Part shown: positions 6,756 to 14,657 of the stretch, in pieces
How positions within the stretch are numbered: position 1 is the stretch's first letter
Layout: every line of letters starts with the position of its first letter
Origin: a virus
IMG/VR virus record: IMGVR_UViG_3300032331_000877
Location: 1 to 21,243 of that record
DNA: 21,243 nt
Reading direction: 5' to 3' (one strand)
The notes under the pieces: model-generated
Database searches by the model: none
Told to the model about the DNA's origin: nothing
The model's input: the letters and a program-made list of their open reading frames with translations, nothing else
Position numbers and translations under genes: made by a program

Positions 6756-7205
6756 CTAACAACCAGAAAGTAAAAACTGACTAAAATTATCTGATTGAGT
6801 ATTTGCAGGTGCCCAAGAAGCGGCTGTTCCATTAGTGGTTAGATAATAACCACTATTCCCTGTTTGAGAAGGTAACGCATTAATTGTAGTCCAAGAAGTT
6901 GCGTAGTCACTACCAGAAGATTTAGTTAATACTTGTCCAGTACTACCGCCACTTGGAACAGCGGTCCACACATCGGTTAATCCATATTCAATATTTGCAA
7001 GACGGTCTTTTAAAGTATTCCATGCCGTAGTTACAGCATCGTAATTACCAACTCCACCAGAACCTGTTTTAATAAAGGTTCCAATATTTGCTTGTAAAGC
7101 GTTTACTTCTTCTTGGAGAGTGTTTACATGCTCGGCAAGAACGGTATCGGTAAAGTCAACTTTTGTGCTAAAAGACTTTACGGCTGCTGGATATGCTGCT
7201 GTCAC
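6756..7205 (-). CDS. Small tail-fibre-like protein, GTG start
   Basis: This 149-residue protein has a helical N-terminal part (FTDTVLAEHVNTLQEEVNALQ, residues ~18-38) that probably forms a trimeric coiled coil. A repeated short-strand region follows (GQVLTKSSGSDYATSWT, GYYLTTNGTAASWAP), typical of phage tail fibre shafts. The end, SQFLLSGC, carries a terminal cysteine. The start is GTG (7205-7203) with AGGA six bases upstream; no ATG gives a full domain. It lies between the spike and the gpI-like gene, so a short fibre or fibre connector at the baseplate is likely. Confidence 0.8.
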   Translation of the reverse strand: MTAAYPAAVKSFSTKVDFTDTVLAEHVNTLQEEVNALQANIGTFIKTGSGGVGNYDAVTTAWNTLKDRLANIEYGLTDVWTAVPSGGSTGQVLTKSSGSDYATSWTTINALPSQTGNSGYYLTTNGTAASWAPANTQSDNFSQFLLSGC

Positions 7206-7271
7206 TTAACTTCCTCTCAGACCTAACGGTCTATTTTCTCTGGTTTGCCCCTGATTTACTGTCTTAACTAC

Positions 7272-7745
7272 CTACCCATTAGTTGTATGGCTGTGAATAG
7301 TGGATGACCTTGTTCCTAACGTGGTCTTTAACCCACTTACAGTAGTTTCTAGTGTTTTAACTTTATTAGCCAAAGCCATAATAGTGGCAATTAAGTCAAC
7401 CTCTGTAGTTCCATCAGACTGTTTTACAGTAATTACATGTGCGGTTAACCCAGTTAAGGATACTGAATTAGCCAATGGTTTAATAAATATTTTTTTATTC
7501 TTACCTTGATTTTTACCAAAAGATCCTACCCATACAGGATAACCAGTATCTCCTCCAACATAGGTAATCCACACTCCTTGGCCCACCGTTGGTACATCAA
7601 CGCTTATGTTAGATGGCTCAAGGGGAAGAATCCAATCACTTACTTCTGTACCAGTAATTTGTGGAACAGTAACTTTTAATCTTTTTTGTTTTTTAGGATC
7701 AGCATTGTTTTTAACAATTCCCCTATAGACTCCTAAGTACTCCAT
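7272..7745 (-). CDS. Baseplate spike protein, T4 gp5 / P2 gpV-like OB fold
   Basis: This 157-residue protein is an OB-fold spike. The family pattern is present: GVYRGIVKNNADPKKQKRLK at the N-terminus, PQITG, the WILPLEP strand, VDVPTVGQGVWITYVGGD, and YPVWVGSFG. A short helical region (VDLIATIMALANKVKTLETTV, residues ~116-136), probably a trimeric coiled coil, follows. The end has a His-Ser-His triplet at 151-153. In P2 gpV and phi92 gp138 an HxH at the tip binds iron and sharpens the spike. The protein has no lysozyme domain, unlike T4 gp5. The start ATG overlaps the TAA of the J gene by one base. The gene stands after gp6/J, not next to the hub as in P2-type orders. Confidence 0.88.
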   Translation of the reverse strand: MEYLGVYRGIVKNNADPKKQKRLKVTVPQITGTEVSDWILPLEPSNISVDVPTVGQGVWITYVGGDTGYPVWVGSFGKNQGKNKKIFIKPLANSVSLTGLTAHVITVKQSDGTTEVDLIATIMALANKVKTLETTVSGLKTTLGTRSSTIHSHTTNG

Positions 7746-9301
7746 TAAATCTCACTAAGATTTATGTTTGCTTCTTGAAAACGGAAAATTTCATCTGCAT
7801 CACCTGTTAAAGTATTTAAGCCAGAACCACCAGACCTGTACAAAGCAGTCACTGTAACAGTCTCAATTCCAGGTGCTTGTTGAGTAACGAACTCAATATC
7901 TCGTGGATAAATTTTATCCGCAAAGTTCATGTTTACATAACCAAATCCAGTTAACAAAGCATTCTTTAGGCTTTCTTCTGCTTCATCAACTGTGTAAGTT
8001 TCTAACTTTGTGTATTGGAGTGTTACAACCACATCTATGTATGTTGGCGGTTCAATTGTTACCGTTGTTCCTATCAATACTTTATCAGTTAAATATTCTG
8101 CAACATCTGATTCAATTCTGTCGTATTCAGCAGTGGGATCGTCATTGTCGTCTAAACCAGGAGCAATGTCTGTATCTTCTGCTGTTCTAGTTGGCGCTAT
8201 GTAAAGGGTTACTGATGTCCACACCGCAGCAGTAGCATTTGCTTTTCCAACACCACTTACAGAAACGGCAAGATCAGCAAAATCTTTTAGTGTTATAGCC
8301 CTGTTTCCAGAACGTAATGCCGACGGTGCTGCAATACGTATCTGTTGATTACTCTCTGGATCAGAACCGCCTAACCCAACAACAGCATTTGTAACAGTAA
8401 CTACTCCTTGAATTGCGGTAGTTTCTCCTTCAGACAATCCAGGAATATAATCAATAGTATCTAAAGTACTAGTTGAAATATTTCCTAGTGTTCCCCCACC
8501 AACCGTATACCGTACTCTTATTTCTGAGTAATTAGTTGGGATTGTTCCAGACACACCGTCACCAAATCTTATTGACACAACATTGCTAGAATCAGAAAAA
8601 ACTGAATAAACTAAATTTGTTGGACCATAATCTATGATGTGTTGAACTTGAGTCCATTTTGAAAATATATCTCCATCTTGCACAAACACTTCAATAGAAC
8701 CATCTACTACAGGAGTCTCTCCTAATTCAAAAAACATGTTTGGAGAACCGTCAGAAGTTCCAACTAATTCTCCATAGGTAGTGGTGTTGTCTCCAACTAA
8801 AATAACTGATCTACCTTCACCAGCGCTGACGGTGTAACTTCCTGGAGTTTCACCTGTAATGCTAGGAACCACTGCTTCTGCATCTGTTGTAAAGTAAACA
8901 GTTTCAGCAGTATCTCCAATTACAACGGTTCCAGTTACAACAGTTCCAGCAGGAATAGTAACGTTTGCATCAGATGAGTTTGAAAAAACAACATCAACCG
9001 TTGCGGCTCTATACCCCGCAGGAGTATACCCATAGGTTAGAGCAATATTTAAAAGACTCTCTCGTTGAGTTGCAGTTGTAATAAAAGATTCATTTGCAAC
9101 CCTATCAATATAGTAAGACATTAAATCTCCCATATATGCAAAGGCTTCAACTAAAGCAACTCCAAAATCTGCAGGATCTGAAGCGGTCCATTCAGGAATT
9201 CTGGTTTGAATTCTGGCAATTAATTCATCACGAAGCGAATAGTAGTCTCGACCAGTATAATCAATTGATACTGGAATATTAGATACTGGGGCTATGGTCA
9301 T
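7745..9301 (-). CDS. Baseplate wedge protein, T4 gp6 / baseplate J family
   Basis: This 518-residue protein is a baseplate J-type wedge. The N-terminal motif YTGRDYYSLRDELIARI, then WTASDPADFGVALVEAFAYM and DLMSYYIDRVANESFI, is the classical gp6/J start. The middle is beta-rich, and the region from ~290 onward (GLGGSDPESNQQIRIAAP, GNRAITLKDFADLAVSV) is the conserved J core. gp6 dimers form the ring that holds the baseplate wedges together and rearranges upon sheath contraction. The ATG overlaps the gp25-like gene's stop by four bases (ATGA) with a strong GAGGAG site five bases upstream. Confidence in the family is high. Confidence 0.93.
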   Translation of the reverse strand: MTIAPVSNIPVSIDYTGRDYYSLRDELIARIQTRIPEWTASDPADFGVALVEAFAYMGDLMSYYIDRVANESFITTATQRESLLNIALTYGYTPAGYRAATVDVVFSNSSDANVTIPAGTVVTGTVVIGDTAETVYFTTDAEAVVPSITGETPGSYTVSAGEGRSVILVGDNTTTYGELVGTSDGSPNMFFELGETPVVDGSIEVFVQDGDIFSKWTQVQHIIDYGPTNLVYSVFSDSSNVVSIRFGDGVSGTIPTNYSEIRVRYTVGGGTLGNISTSTLDTIDYIPGLSEGETTAIQGVVTVTNAVVGLGGSDPESNQQIRIAAPSALRSGNRAITLKDFADLAVSVSGVGKANATAAVWTSVTLYIAPTRTAEDTDIAPGLDDNDDPTAEYDRIESDVAEYLTDKVLIGTTVTIEPPTYIDVVVTLQYTKLETYTVDEAEESLKNALLTGFGYVNMNFADKIYPRDIEFVTQQAPGIETVTVTALYRSGGSGLNTLTGDADEIFRFQEANINLSEI

Positions 9302-9699
9302 AACAACTCCTCATAAATAGGTTTAGTACCTTGAATAAGCACCAATCCAACGACGGTACTTACTACTTCGCTGTTTGGTAATCCATAAATTACTTCTACG
9401 GTTAATACATTTGAATATTGATCACTTGTTACATTTACTTTTTGAAGACTTAATAGAGGTAATTGCCCTACAAAAGCCGAATTAACTTCAGAAGTTATTT
9501 CAGCAACAGCACTTGTTTCTGAATTAAACAATGAATAAGGAATTAGTGTACCAAAATTTGGACGCATTACTCGCTCTCGCAAAGTTGTTCCTAATACGGA
9601 TTTAACTTTATCAGACCAAATTTTTGATTGGAGTTGTGTTGAAGATACTCGTCCATATGGATCAACAGAAAAAGGAAGAGAGATTGCTCTTTCAGCCAT
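9298..9699 (-). CDS. Baseplate wedge protein, T4 gp25 / P2 gpW family
   Basis: This 133-residue protein matches gp25/gpW in length and pattern: LPFSVDPYGRV near the N-terminus, then the diagnostic GTTLRERVMRPNFGTLIPY, then a C-terminal beta sheet (NVLTVEVIYGLPNSEVVSTVVG). gp25 joins the wedge to the central tube and may nucleate sheath assembly. The name 'lysozyme' sometimes given to this family is not supported by function. The ATG overlaps the upstream hub gene's TAA by one base. Confidence 0.93.
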   Translation of the reverse strand: MAERAISLPFSVDPYGRVSSTQLQSKIWSDKVKSVLGTTLRERVMRPNFGTLIPYSLFNSETSAVAEITSEVNSAFVGQLPLLSLQKVNVTSDQYSNVLTVEVIYGLPNSEVVSTVVGLVLIQGTKPIYEELL

Positions 9700-10955
9700 T
9701 AGTTACCTTTCCATTGTCTTGGAGACACTTTATATCCCGCAGATCCTTGAGATACAAGGGGTGACTTAGCGCTTAGTTTAGTTGATTTAGGTCTACCTTG
9801 GGGATTTGTAACCATGTCGTTTGCAATGTTTTTGTACGGAATGGCATCAGCACCTGCTGGTCTAAACACACTTGATTTGTTTTGTCCTACTCCGTCTGCC
9901 AAACAAGAAAACTCTACTTGATATCTTCCATCAGCATGTAGATAATGTTGAACTTTTTTAATAATCCAAAAACCATCACCATGACTTCCAATACCTCTAA
10001 CCTCAATGGTTCTCCAAGGAGCCATTCTAGGGTCCCCTTGTCCACTTCCAGTTGCAGGTATTGTTAGTCTACCTAGATGTGATGCTGCCCCAGACAGTGA
10101 CCTAGCCATTGCTGCACTGTTTGCTACAGTTGTTGTTTTATTACTTATAAATAATGGATCTTTAGTATCTTTTCTTAAAGATTTACCAACTTTATTTGGA
10201 GATGTTTTTTCAGAAATTAATTTACCAGTTACAGGATCAACTCCACTAACCGTATTTGTAGTTCGAGTGTACTGTCCTCCTTCAATGTAATCTCCAATTT
10301 TTGGTTCAAAAGCGTCTAAAGTAGGAGAGTTAAACAAATTTGAAGGAGATGTTAACGGATCTTTAAAAGCCATTATTGGAATAGTTGTCATAAATTGATC
10401 TATCATTTTATCTATAGGATGAAAGTGTAATTCTGTTCCAGAAACCTGTAGTCCATAACCAATTTGATCTGCAAGTTCATTTAACTTTTCCCAATAAGAT
10501 TTTCCATTTAAAGACTGTTGTGTAAATCTAGTTGGATGAGAAGTTACCATAGGTTTTAATTTTGTTTTGTTTGCAATATCAATTGCAATTTCTGATGCTG
10601 TTTTATTACTCCAAATTTTGTACCCCCCGTCTTTTAAAGGATAAGATGCCCCTACACACATAACTTTAACCTCATCATATTGTTGGTATTTTGTAGGAAA
10701 AGAAACCGTTGTTGTGTAACCCCAAAACGTTCCAGATGCTTTAACATTCTTCCAAGAAATTTTAACTGGAACACCAGTTTTTATTCCTTTATAAATTCCA
10801 GAAGTTAAAGTTCTATATTTAATTTCTACAATATCATGTTTACCCATTTCTTGATGAATAGTTATACTTCTTGGTAAAACTGTAATAGAAGGAAAATCTG
10901 GATAAGAAACGGTAAAAGAACTACTGAGTCTATTTTGAAGTTCTGCGTTAAGCAT
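9699..10955 (-). CDS. Baseplate hub protein, P2 gpD / T4 gp27-like
   Basis: This 418-residue hub protein fits gpD/gp27. Strand-rich N-terminal domain 1 (ITVLPRSITIHQEMGKHDIV, KTGVPVKISW) precedes the insert YKIWSNKTASEIAIDIANKT and the domain with NGKSYWEKLNELADQIGYGL and HFHPID. The C-terminal part (DPRMAPWRTIEVRG) resembles the second hub domain. The last ~60 residues are basic and low in complexity. The trimer would form a pseudohexameric adaptor between tube and spike. Its start overlaps the preceding small gene by eight bases. Neighbours gp53-like and gp25-like agree with the hub role. Confidence 0.88.
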   Translation of the reverse strand: MLNAELQNRLSSSFTVSYPDFPSITVLPRSITIHQEMGKHDIVEIKYRTLTSGIYKGIKTGVPVKISWKNVKASGTFWGYTTTVSFPTKYQQYDEVKVMCVGASYPLKDGGYKIWSNKTASEIAIDIANKTKLKPMVTSHPTRFTQQSLNGKSYWEKLNELADQIGYGLQVSGTELHFHPIDKMIDQFMTTIPIMAFKDPLTSPSNLFNSPTLDAFEPKIGDYIEGGQYTRTTNTVSGVDPVTGKLISEKTSPNKVGKSLRKDTKDPLFISNKTTTVANSAAMARSLSGAASHLGRLTIPATGSGQGDPRMAPWRTIEVRGIGSHGDGFWIIKKVQHYLHADGRYQVEFSCLADGVGQNKSSVFRPAGADAIPYKNIANDMVTNPQGRPKSTKLSAKSPLVSQGSAGYKVSPRQWKGN

Positions 10956-11223
10956 TTGGAATCCTTATTTGTGTTCCTGGTTCAATAATTTGTGGATTAA
11001 TAATTTCAGGATTCATATCTAAAATTTGCCACCACAAACCAGAGTTGCCTAAAAATTTAATTGCTAATAGGTCTAAACGGTCTGTTTCAATCCATTCATA
11101 AATAAAATAAGACTGTATTAGTTCAGGATATTGTCTAAAAACAGTTAGATGATACTCTTGTTTATTTGCATGCCAAGCCTTGAATAAGGTTCCATCAACA
11201 TATCTGCTATCTAAAAAAATCAT
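10948..11223 (-). CDS. LysM-like baseplate protein, T4 gp53 / P2 gpX type
   Basis: This 91-residue protein begins FLDSRYVDGTLFKAWHANK. Its C-terminal half matches the minimal LysM-like core of gpX and gp53: WIETDRLDLLAIKFLGNSG, then WWQILDMNPEI and the end PGTQIRIPN. In contractile tails this small protein clamps baseplate parts together. It is too short for a cell-wall enzyme. AGGGGGAG lies upstream of its ATG, which overlaps the upstream stop by one base. Confidence 0.88.
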   Translation of the reverse strand: MIFLDSRYVDGTLFKAWHANKQEYHLTVFRQYPELIQSYFIYEWIETDRLDLLAIKFLGNSGLWWQILDMNPEIINPQIIEPGTQIRIPNA

Positions 11224-12539
11224 TATCTATCTCCCCCTACTGGAATATCAACATACCTATGACAACTTATTTGCACATTTGAAACAAGGGGAACCATTCG
11301 ATCATTAAATAACGTGTGGTTAATACTTATATTTCCAACTCTAACTTGATACCTAAGTCCATCACCTAAATGCAATTCAACCATTGCACCCGTCAAATAA
11401 CCACGATCTGCAGTTTTACCATTTAAACCAGAATCATAAATTGCACTTGGTCCATTTAAAGTTCTAAATAAATACTCTAAGTCATACATTGTGCCTTTTT
11501 TATAAATCATTTGTAAATCTTCAGCAGTATTAAAATTATTTGGATAAGGATTAATAGATGGACTTACTAATCCATTAGAATCAAGGTAAGACATATCTCC
11601 AATTCGGTTTAACAAGAGAGTAAAGTCCACAGTACTTTGAAACATACCAGCACCAATAGTACCAAACCCACCATCAGCGCCAGACTGAATAACTTCTGGG
11701 TTAAAACCTTCAGCAATTCCCCAACCCATACTGACTTCGTTTGGGTTGTATAAAAATTTAAATCCGTACATTGTTAAATCTTGATTGCTTATTTCTTTTT
11801 TATTATAAAATTGAGTTGAATCTTGAAACTTACGGGACATTTGAATTGTTCCTTTTGCTGTTTCACTTGTTATTCCAAACGCATTTCTAGCATCAGGATA
11901 ATTTCCTGGACCTGATACGCTACTAGATGCAGTATTGCCTTGAGGCGCCTTGTCTCTAAAGTATGCGGATTGAACCATTGGAGCGTTATAGGTATAAGGA
12001 GGTAGAGGAGGATTTTTTAGAGGCGGAGCAGTTTCTGTTCCTGCAGGTTTTATTTGAGTGCTACCTTTACCCTTACCCTTACCTTTATTAACAACTGGCT
12101 TTGTTTTATCTAAAACTTTTTTTGCATCAGCAGTAGATGCTGAGATTAGTTGATTCTGAATTGATTTCTTTAAAGTGTCAGCAGTATTTATTCTAGATGT
12201 AAGTGTTGCAATTGCTGACTTCATTGCATTTATATTTGTAATTGCATTATTTAAATTTGATTGTTCACCACCAGTGTATGGAGGTGGTCCATAAGCAACG
12301 TATAAATTTCTTAACGTAGTTTCTAATCCAGCCAACTCAACGTTTCTTGCTTTTTTTGCAGTTGTTAATACGTCAAACTCCCGCACCGCTTCTTGCAATG
12401 CTTTTTGTTGTTTTGCTTTTTCAGCATTTATATTTTTTTCATTCCGAACTCGTTGTTGTTCATTTTGAATGTTTGAAATAATTTGTGAGGTTGTTAGAGT
12501 GGTTCCTGGTCTAGCATACCTATCAGGAGTTTCAGCCAT
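11223..12539 (-). CDS. Tube/baseplate initiator (CIS tube-like) with long N-terminal coiled coil
   Basis: This 438-residue protein has two parts. Residues ~20-150 are a charged, mostly helical coiled coil. A Lys-Gly repeat (KGKGKGKG, ~152-159) and a Pro-rich linker (to ~185) follow. The C-terminal domain (~255-438) resembles the contractile injection system tube family: YGFKFLYNPNEVSMGW, DFTLLLNRIG and VELHLGDGLRYQVRVGNISI fit the strand order of tube-like proteins. Its position between tape measure and LysM/hub genes suggests the gp48/gp54 place, where the first tube ring joins the baseplate. The long coiled coil is unusual for this fold and may contact the tape measure. The domain call rests on motif pattern only. 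Confidence 0.78.
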   Translation of the reverse strand: MAETPDRYARPGTTLTTSQIISNIQNEQQRVRNEKNINAEKAKQQKALQEAVREFDVLTTAKKARNVELAGLETTLRNLYVAYGPPPYTGGEQSNLNNAITNINAMKSAIATLTSRINTADTLKKSIQNQLISASTADAKKVLDKTKPVVNKGKGKGKGSTQIKPAGTETAPPLKNPPLPPYTYNAPMVQSAYFRDKAPQGNTASSSVSGPGNYPDARNAFGITSETAKGTIQMSRKFQDSTQFYNKKEISNQDLTMYGFKFLYNPNEVSMGWGIAEGFNPEVIQSGADGGFGTIGAGMFQSTVDFTLLLNRIGDMSYLDSNGLVSPSINPYPNNFNTAEDLQMIYKKGTMYDLEYLFRTLNGPSAIYDSGLNGKTADRGYLTGAMVELHLGDGLRYQVRVGNISINHTLFNDRMVPLVSNVQISCHRYVDIPVGGDR

Positions 12540-14488
12540 TATTTACTCCCTACTGTTTGAAGATCTTTATCATTTAATAAAATTTCTTTTACTTTTTTAG
12601 CAAGAACGTTTGCTTCAGAAACTGAGGCATTGGCTAAATTTACATTTATGTTAACTGTTTTATTTCCAATTGAACTAGAAATAGAACTAGAACTAGAACT
12701 AGATCCAGATTTAAAGGTACCCCAAGGAGAAGCAGACACTTCGTTTAATACTTTCTTTGCATCTTTGCCTTCGTATAACGCTTTTCTAACATTTGCATAA
12801 TAATCCATGTTTAAAGTTTGAGCAGTTGCTGATAGTCCTCCCTCGTAACTAGAATACTTTTGTACCCCAACACTATTCATGCTTCCAGCAGAGGCACTTG
12901 TTTCAAGTGTTGTATTTAACGGATTATAGGTTGCACTATTTTTCCAATGACCGCCTTCATAAGCCATCCAAGTTGTCATTGCTTTTAAATTTTCAGAAGT
13001 TAATGGAGCGCCAATTTTAGTTAAAAGATCACTAGCAAATTTTTGTTGTTCTGTATTTCCCGTTATTAATTTATCAGGTACGTTACCCGAGATTGTTGAT
13101 TTTTCTTGAGGTGCTTGTGCCGCATTAGCAGGAGTTCCAAACATATTTTTTCCTAAAAACTTTAATCCCTCATAAGCAAGTAATGCGGTACCAACACCAG
13201 GAACTGCTCTTAATGCGGCTTTCATTCCAAATTTTGCAACAGTACTTGCTGCAGCGCCACCACCACCAGCAAGAACATTTGTTGCTCCTTTGGCTGCTAA
13301 TCCTGCAAGAGCCTTACGAGCACCAGCGCCAATTGCAAGTGTTGATACGCCCGCAGCAATTCCTCCAGCAATACCACCAACAAGAGAACCAGCATTTGTA
13401 TTAGACATTCCTTGAACAAGTCCTCTTGCTTTAAAGAACCCATCAGGTAATTTTTCTAACTGTGCGTTTAATGCGGCGGCTGCTGTTGCAGCATCATTAA
13501 ACCCAGCAATCATTGGCGTTGTTCCACGCTCCATTAAGGATGTCATAGATGTAGCAATTGTCATCTGTGCGTTTGTTGGATTGTCAGGATTAAATGGCGC
13601 ATTTTCTAAATCAAACTTTTTACCAGCAGCCTTATCAAGTAACCCTTGTCTAACAATTGAGATTTGATTATCAGATAAACCAGCGGCTCTCATGTATGCA
13701 CCAGCGCCACCAGAACGTATTGCTAAATTTATTTGTTCAGAGGTGTATTGTTTTCCTGGTTGAGCAAACCGAGCATAAAATTGATTAACAATATCGCCAG
13801 TAGATCTAGCCTTACCAGTTGCTGGATCAAAGGTACTGATACCTAATCCATATAATCTTCCGCCCATTGAACCAGTTTGAAATCCGCCAATTGCTTGTGC
13901 TGCTGCTTCATTGCCCATTCCAAGATAACGAGCAGCGCCACCAACTTCTTTTACTGCTCTATTAAAATCTGAAGTTCCTGGCATGTAGCCGTAGCCTTGA
14001 GTAAGTATCGACGCAACATACTGATCAGAACCAGGACTAGTTACGCCGCCACCTAATGCACTAAAGGTTGCTTTAGCCACACCAGCACGGTTCATTTGAC
14101 CGCCAGTAGATAAAGCGCTCTGGTAGAAACCAGTTGCACGAGCAACTGTTAATCCAAGATCTGGCATTGCATTGTAGGCTCCGCTAGCAGCACCTAAACC
14201 AAACTGAACTCCACCAACTGCGGCTGCGCCTTTTTTAGAGTAGAGCCAAGGCATCATTCCGCTTTGGCTGCCACCAGTTCCATTACTAAACTGAGCGCCA
14301 CTTGTTCCAAGTCCCATGCTGGTACTCTGACCAACACCTGGAGTTAGAAGCGATGTAACACCTTTCAAGGTGGTGCCAGCAAGTCCGCTTAATTTTTTTA
14401 AGGATGATTCAATAAGGTTTAATTTTTTTACAGTATTATCTAAACCTGCGTTCAGCCCAGAAACTTGGGAGATGGGATCTTTAGCCAT
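12539..14488 (-). CDS. Tape measure protein with embedded lysozyme-like domain
   Basis: This 649-residue protein lies between the chaperone and baseplate genes, where the tape measure is expected. It is rich in Gly, Ala and Ser. Hydrophobic segments occur at ~365-390 and ~423-442. Residues ~479-593 look like a peptidoglycan-hydrolase domain of the type found in tail proteins: LKAMTTWMAYEGGHWKNSA with candidate catalytic Glu511, then YNPLNTT, GVQKYSSYEGG and a helical end. A Ser-rich linker (594-608) and a C-terminal coil (NINVNLANASVSEANVLAKK) follow. At the usual ~1.5 angstrom per residue, a 649-residue ruler predicts a tail near 97 nm or less. The ATG overlaps the frameshift ORF's stop by eight bases, with AAAGG nearby. 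Confidence 0.85.
   Translation of the reverse strand: MAKDPISQVSGLNAGLDNTVKKLNLIESSLKKLSGLAGTTLKGVTSLLTPGVGQSTSMGLGTSGAQFSNGTGGSQSGMMPWLYSKKGAAAVGGVQFGLGAASGAYNAMPDLGLTVARATGFYQSALSTGGQMNRAGVAKATFSALGGGVTSPGSDQYVASILTQGYGYMPGTSDFNRAVKEVGGAARYLGMGNEAAAQAIGGFQTGSMGGRLYGLGISTFDPATGKARSTGDIVNQFYARFAQPGKQYTSEQINLAIRSGGAGAYMRAAGLSDNQISIVRQGLLDKAAGKKFDLENAPFNPDNPTNAQMTIATSMTSLMERGTTPMIAGFNDAATAAAALNAQLEKLPDGFFKARGLVQGMSNTNAGSLVGGIAGGIAAGVSTLAIGAGARKALAGLAAKGATNVLAGGGGAAASTVAKFGMKAALRAVPGVGTALLAYEGLKFLGKNMFGTPANAAQAPQEKSTISGNVPDKLITGNTEQQKFASDLLTKIGAPLTSENLKAMTTWMAYEGGHWKNSATYNPLNTTLETSASAGSMNSVGVQKYSSYEGGLSATAQTLNMDYYANVRKALYEGKDAKKVLNEVSASPWGTFKSGSSSSSSSISSSIGNKTVNINVNLANASVSEANVLAKKVKEILLNDKDLQTVGSK
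12672..12701 (-). repeat. Tandem hexamer GAACTA in the tape measure gene
   Basis: The unit gaacta (plus strand) occurs in five tandem copies, the second being gaaata. It codes for a serine linker between the lysozyme-like domain and the C-terminal coil. Slippage at this repeat could change linker length in steps of two residues without shifting the frame. Confidence 0.6.
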
Positions 14489-14657
14489 TCATCATCCTTT
14501 CGTTTCGAACTCGGGCAATCTCTAACCAATTACTTCTCTCTCTTCGAGACATATCCTTTATCTCTGAGAGAGACCAACTGCTATAAAACTCGCTTATGGA
14601 AGACCATTCATAGAACAATCTGACATAACCAATTACATTAGAACTGAAATAAGGATC
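14481..14657 (-). CDS. Frameshift extension of tail assembly chaperone
   Basis: This open frame lies +1 (equivalently -2) to the upstream chaperone gene and has no convincing start of its own. Its first codon lies just after a TAG (14660-14658); the chaperone's own stop is at 14640-14638. In between, only UUU-C (14649-14646) lets the P-site tRNA re-pair after +1 slippage. The tail would be 54 residues, from SSNVIGYVRLFYEWSSISEF through SEIKDMSRRERSNWLEIARV to a stop at 14483-14481, inside the tape measure's start. The fused product would be ~319 residues. A short chaperone plus a frameshifted long form, upstream of the tape measure, is a conserved feature of long-tailed phages. The helical, Trp/Tyr-rich tail with MSRRERSNW fits such extensions. 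Confidence 0.68.
   Translation of the reverse strand, partial: DPYFSSNVIGYVRLFYEWSSISEFYSSWSLSEIKDMSRRERSNWLEIARVRNERMMNG

Noticed and set aside
7206-7271. Hairpin AGACC-GTTA-GGTCT between the spike and fibre genes as a terminator
   Set aside because: The stem is only five bases and no U-run follows; the spacer looks like an ordinary leader.
12061-12090. Short repeat cctta/ccttta as a regulatory array
   Set aside because: It is explained by coding of the KGKGKGKG linker in the tube initiator.
14481-14552. The 14481-14657 frame as an independent gene starting at an internal ATG (MSRRERSNW...)
   Set aside because: It would be only ~23 residues, has no clear purpose, and would discard the open frame that continues exactly back to the chaperone's end; frameshift is the simpler reading.
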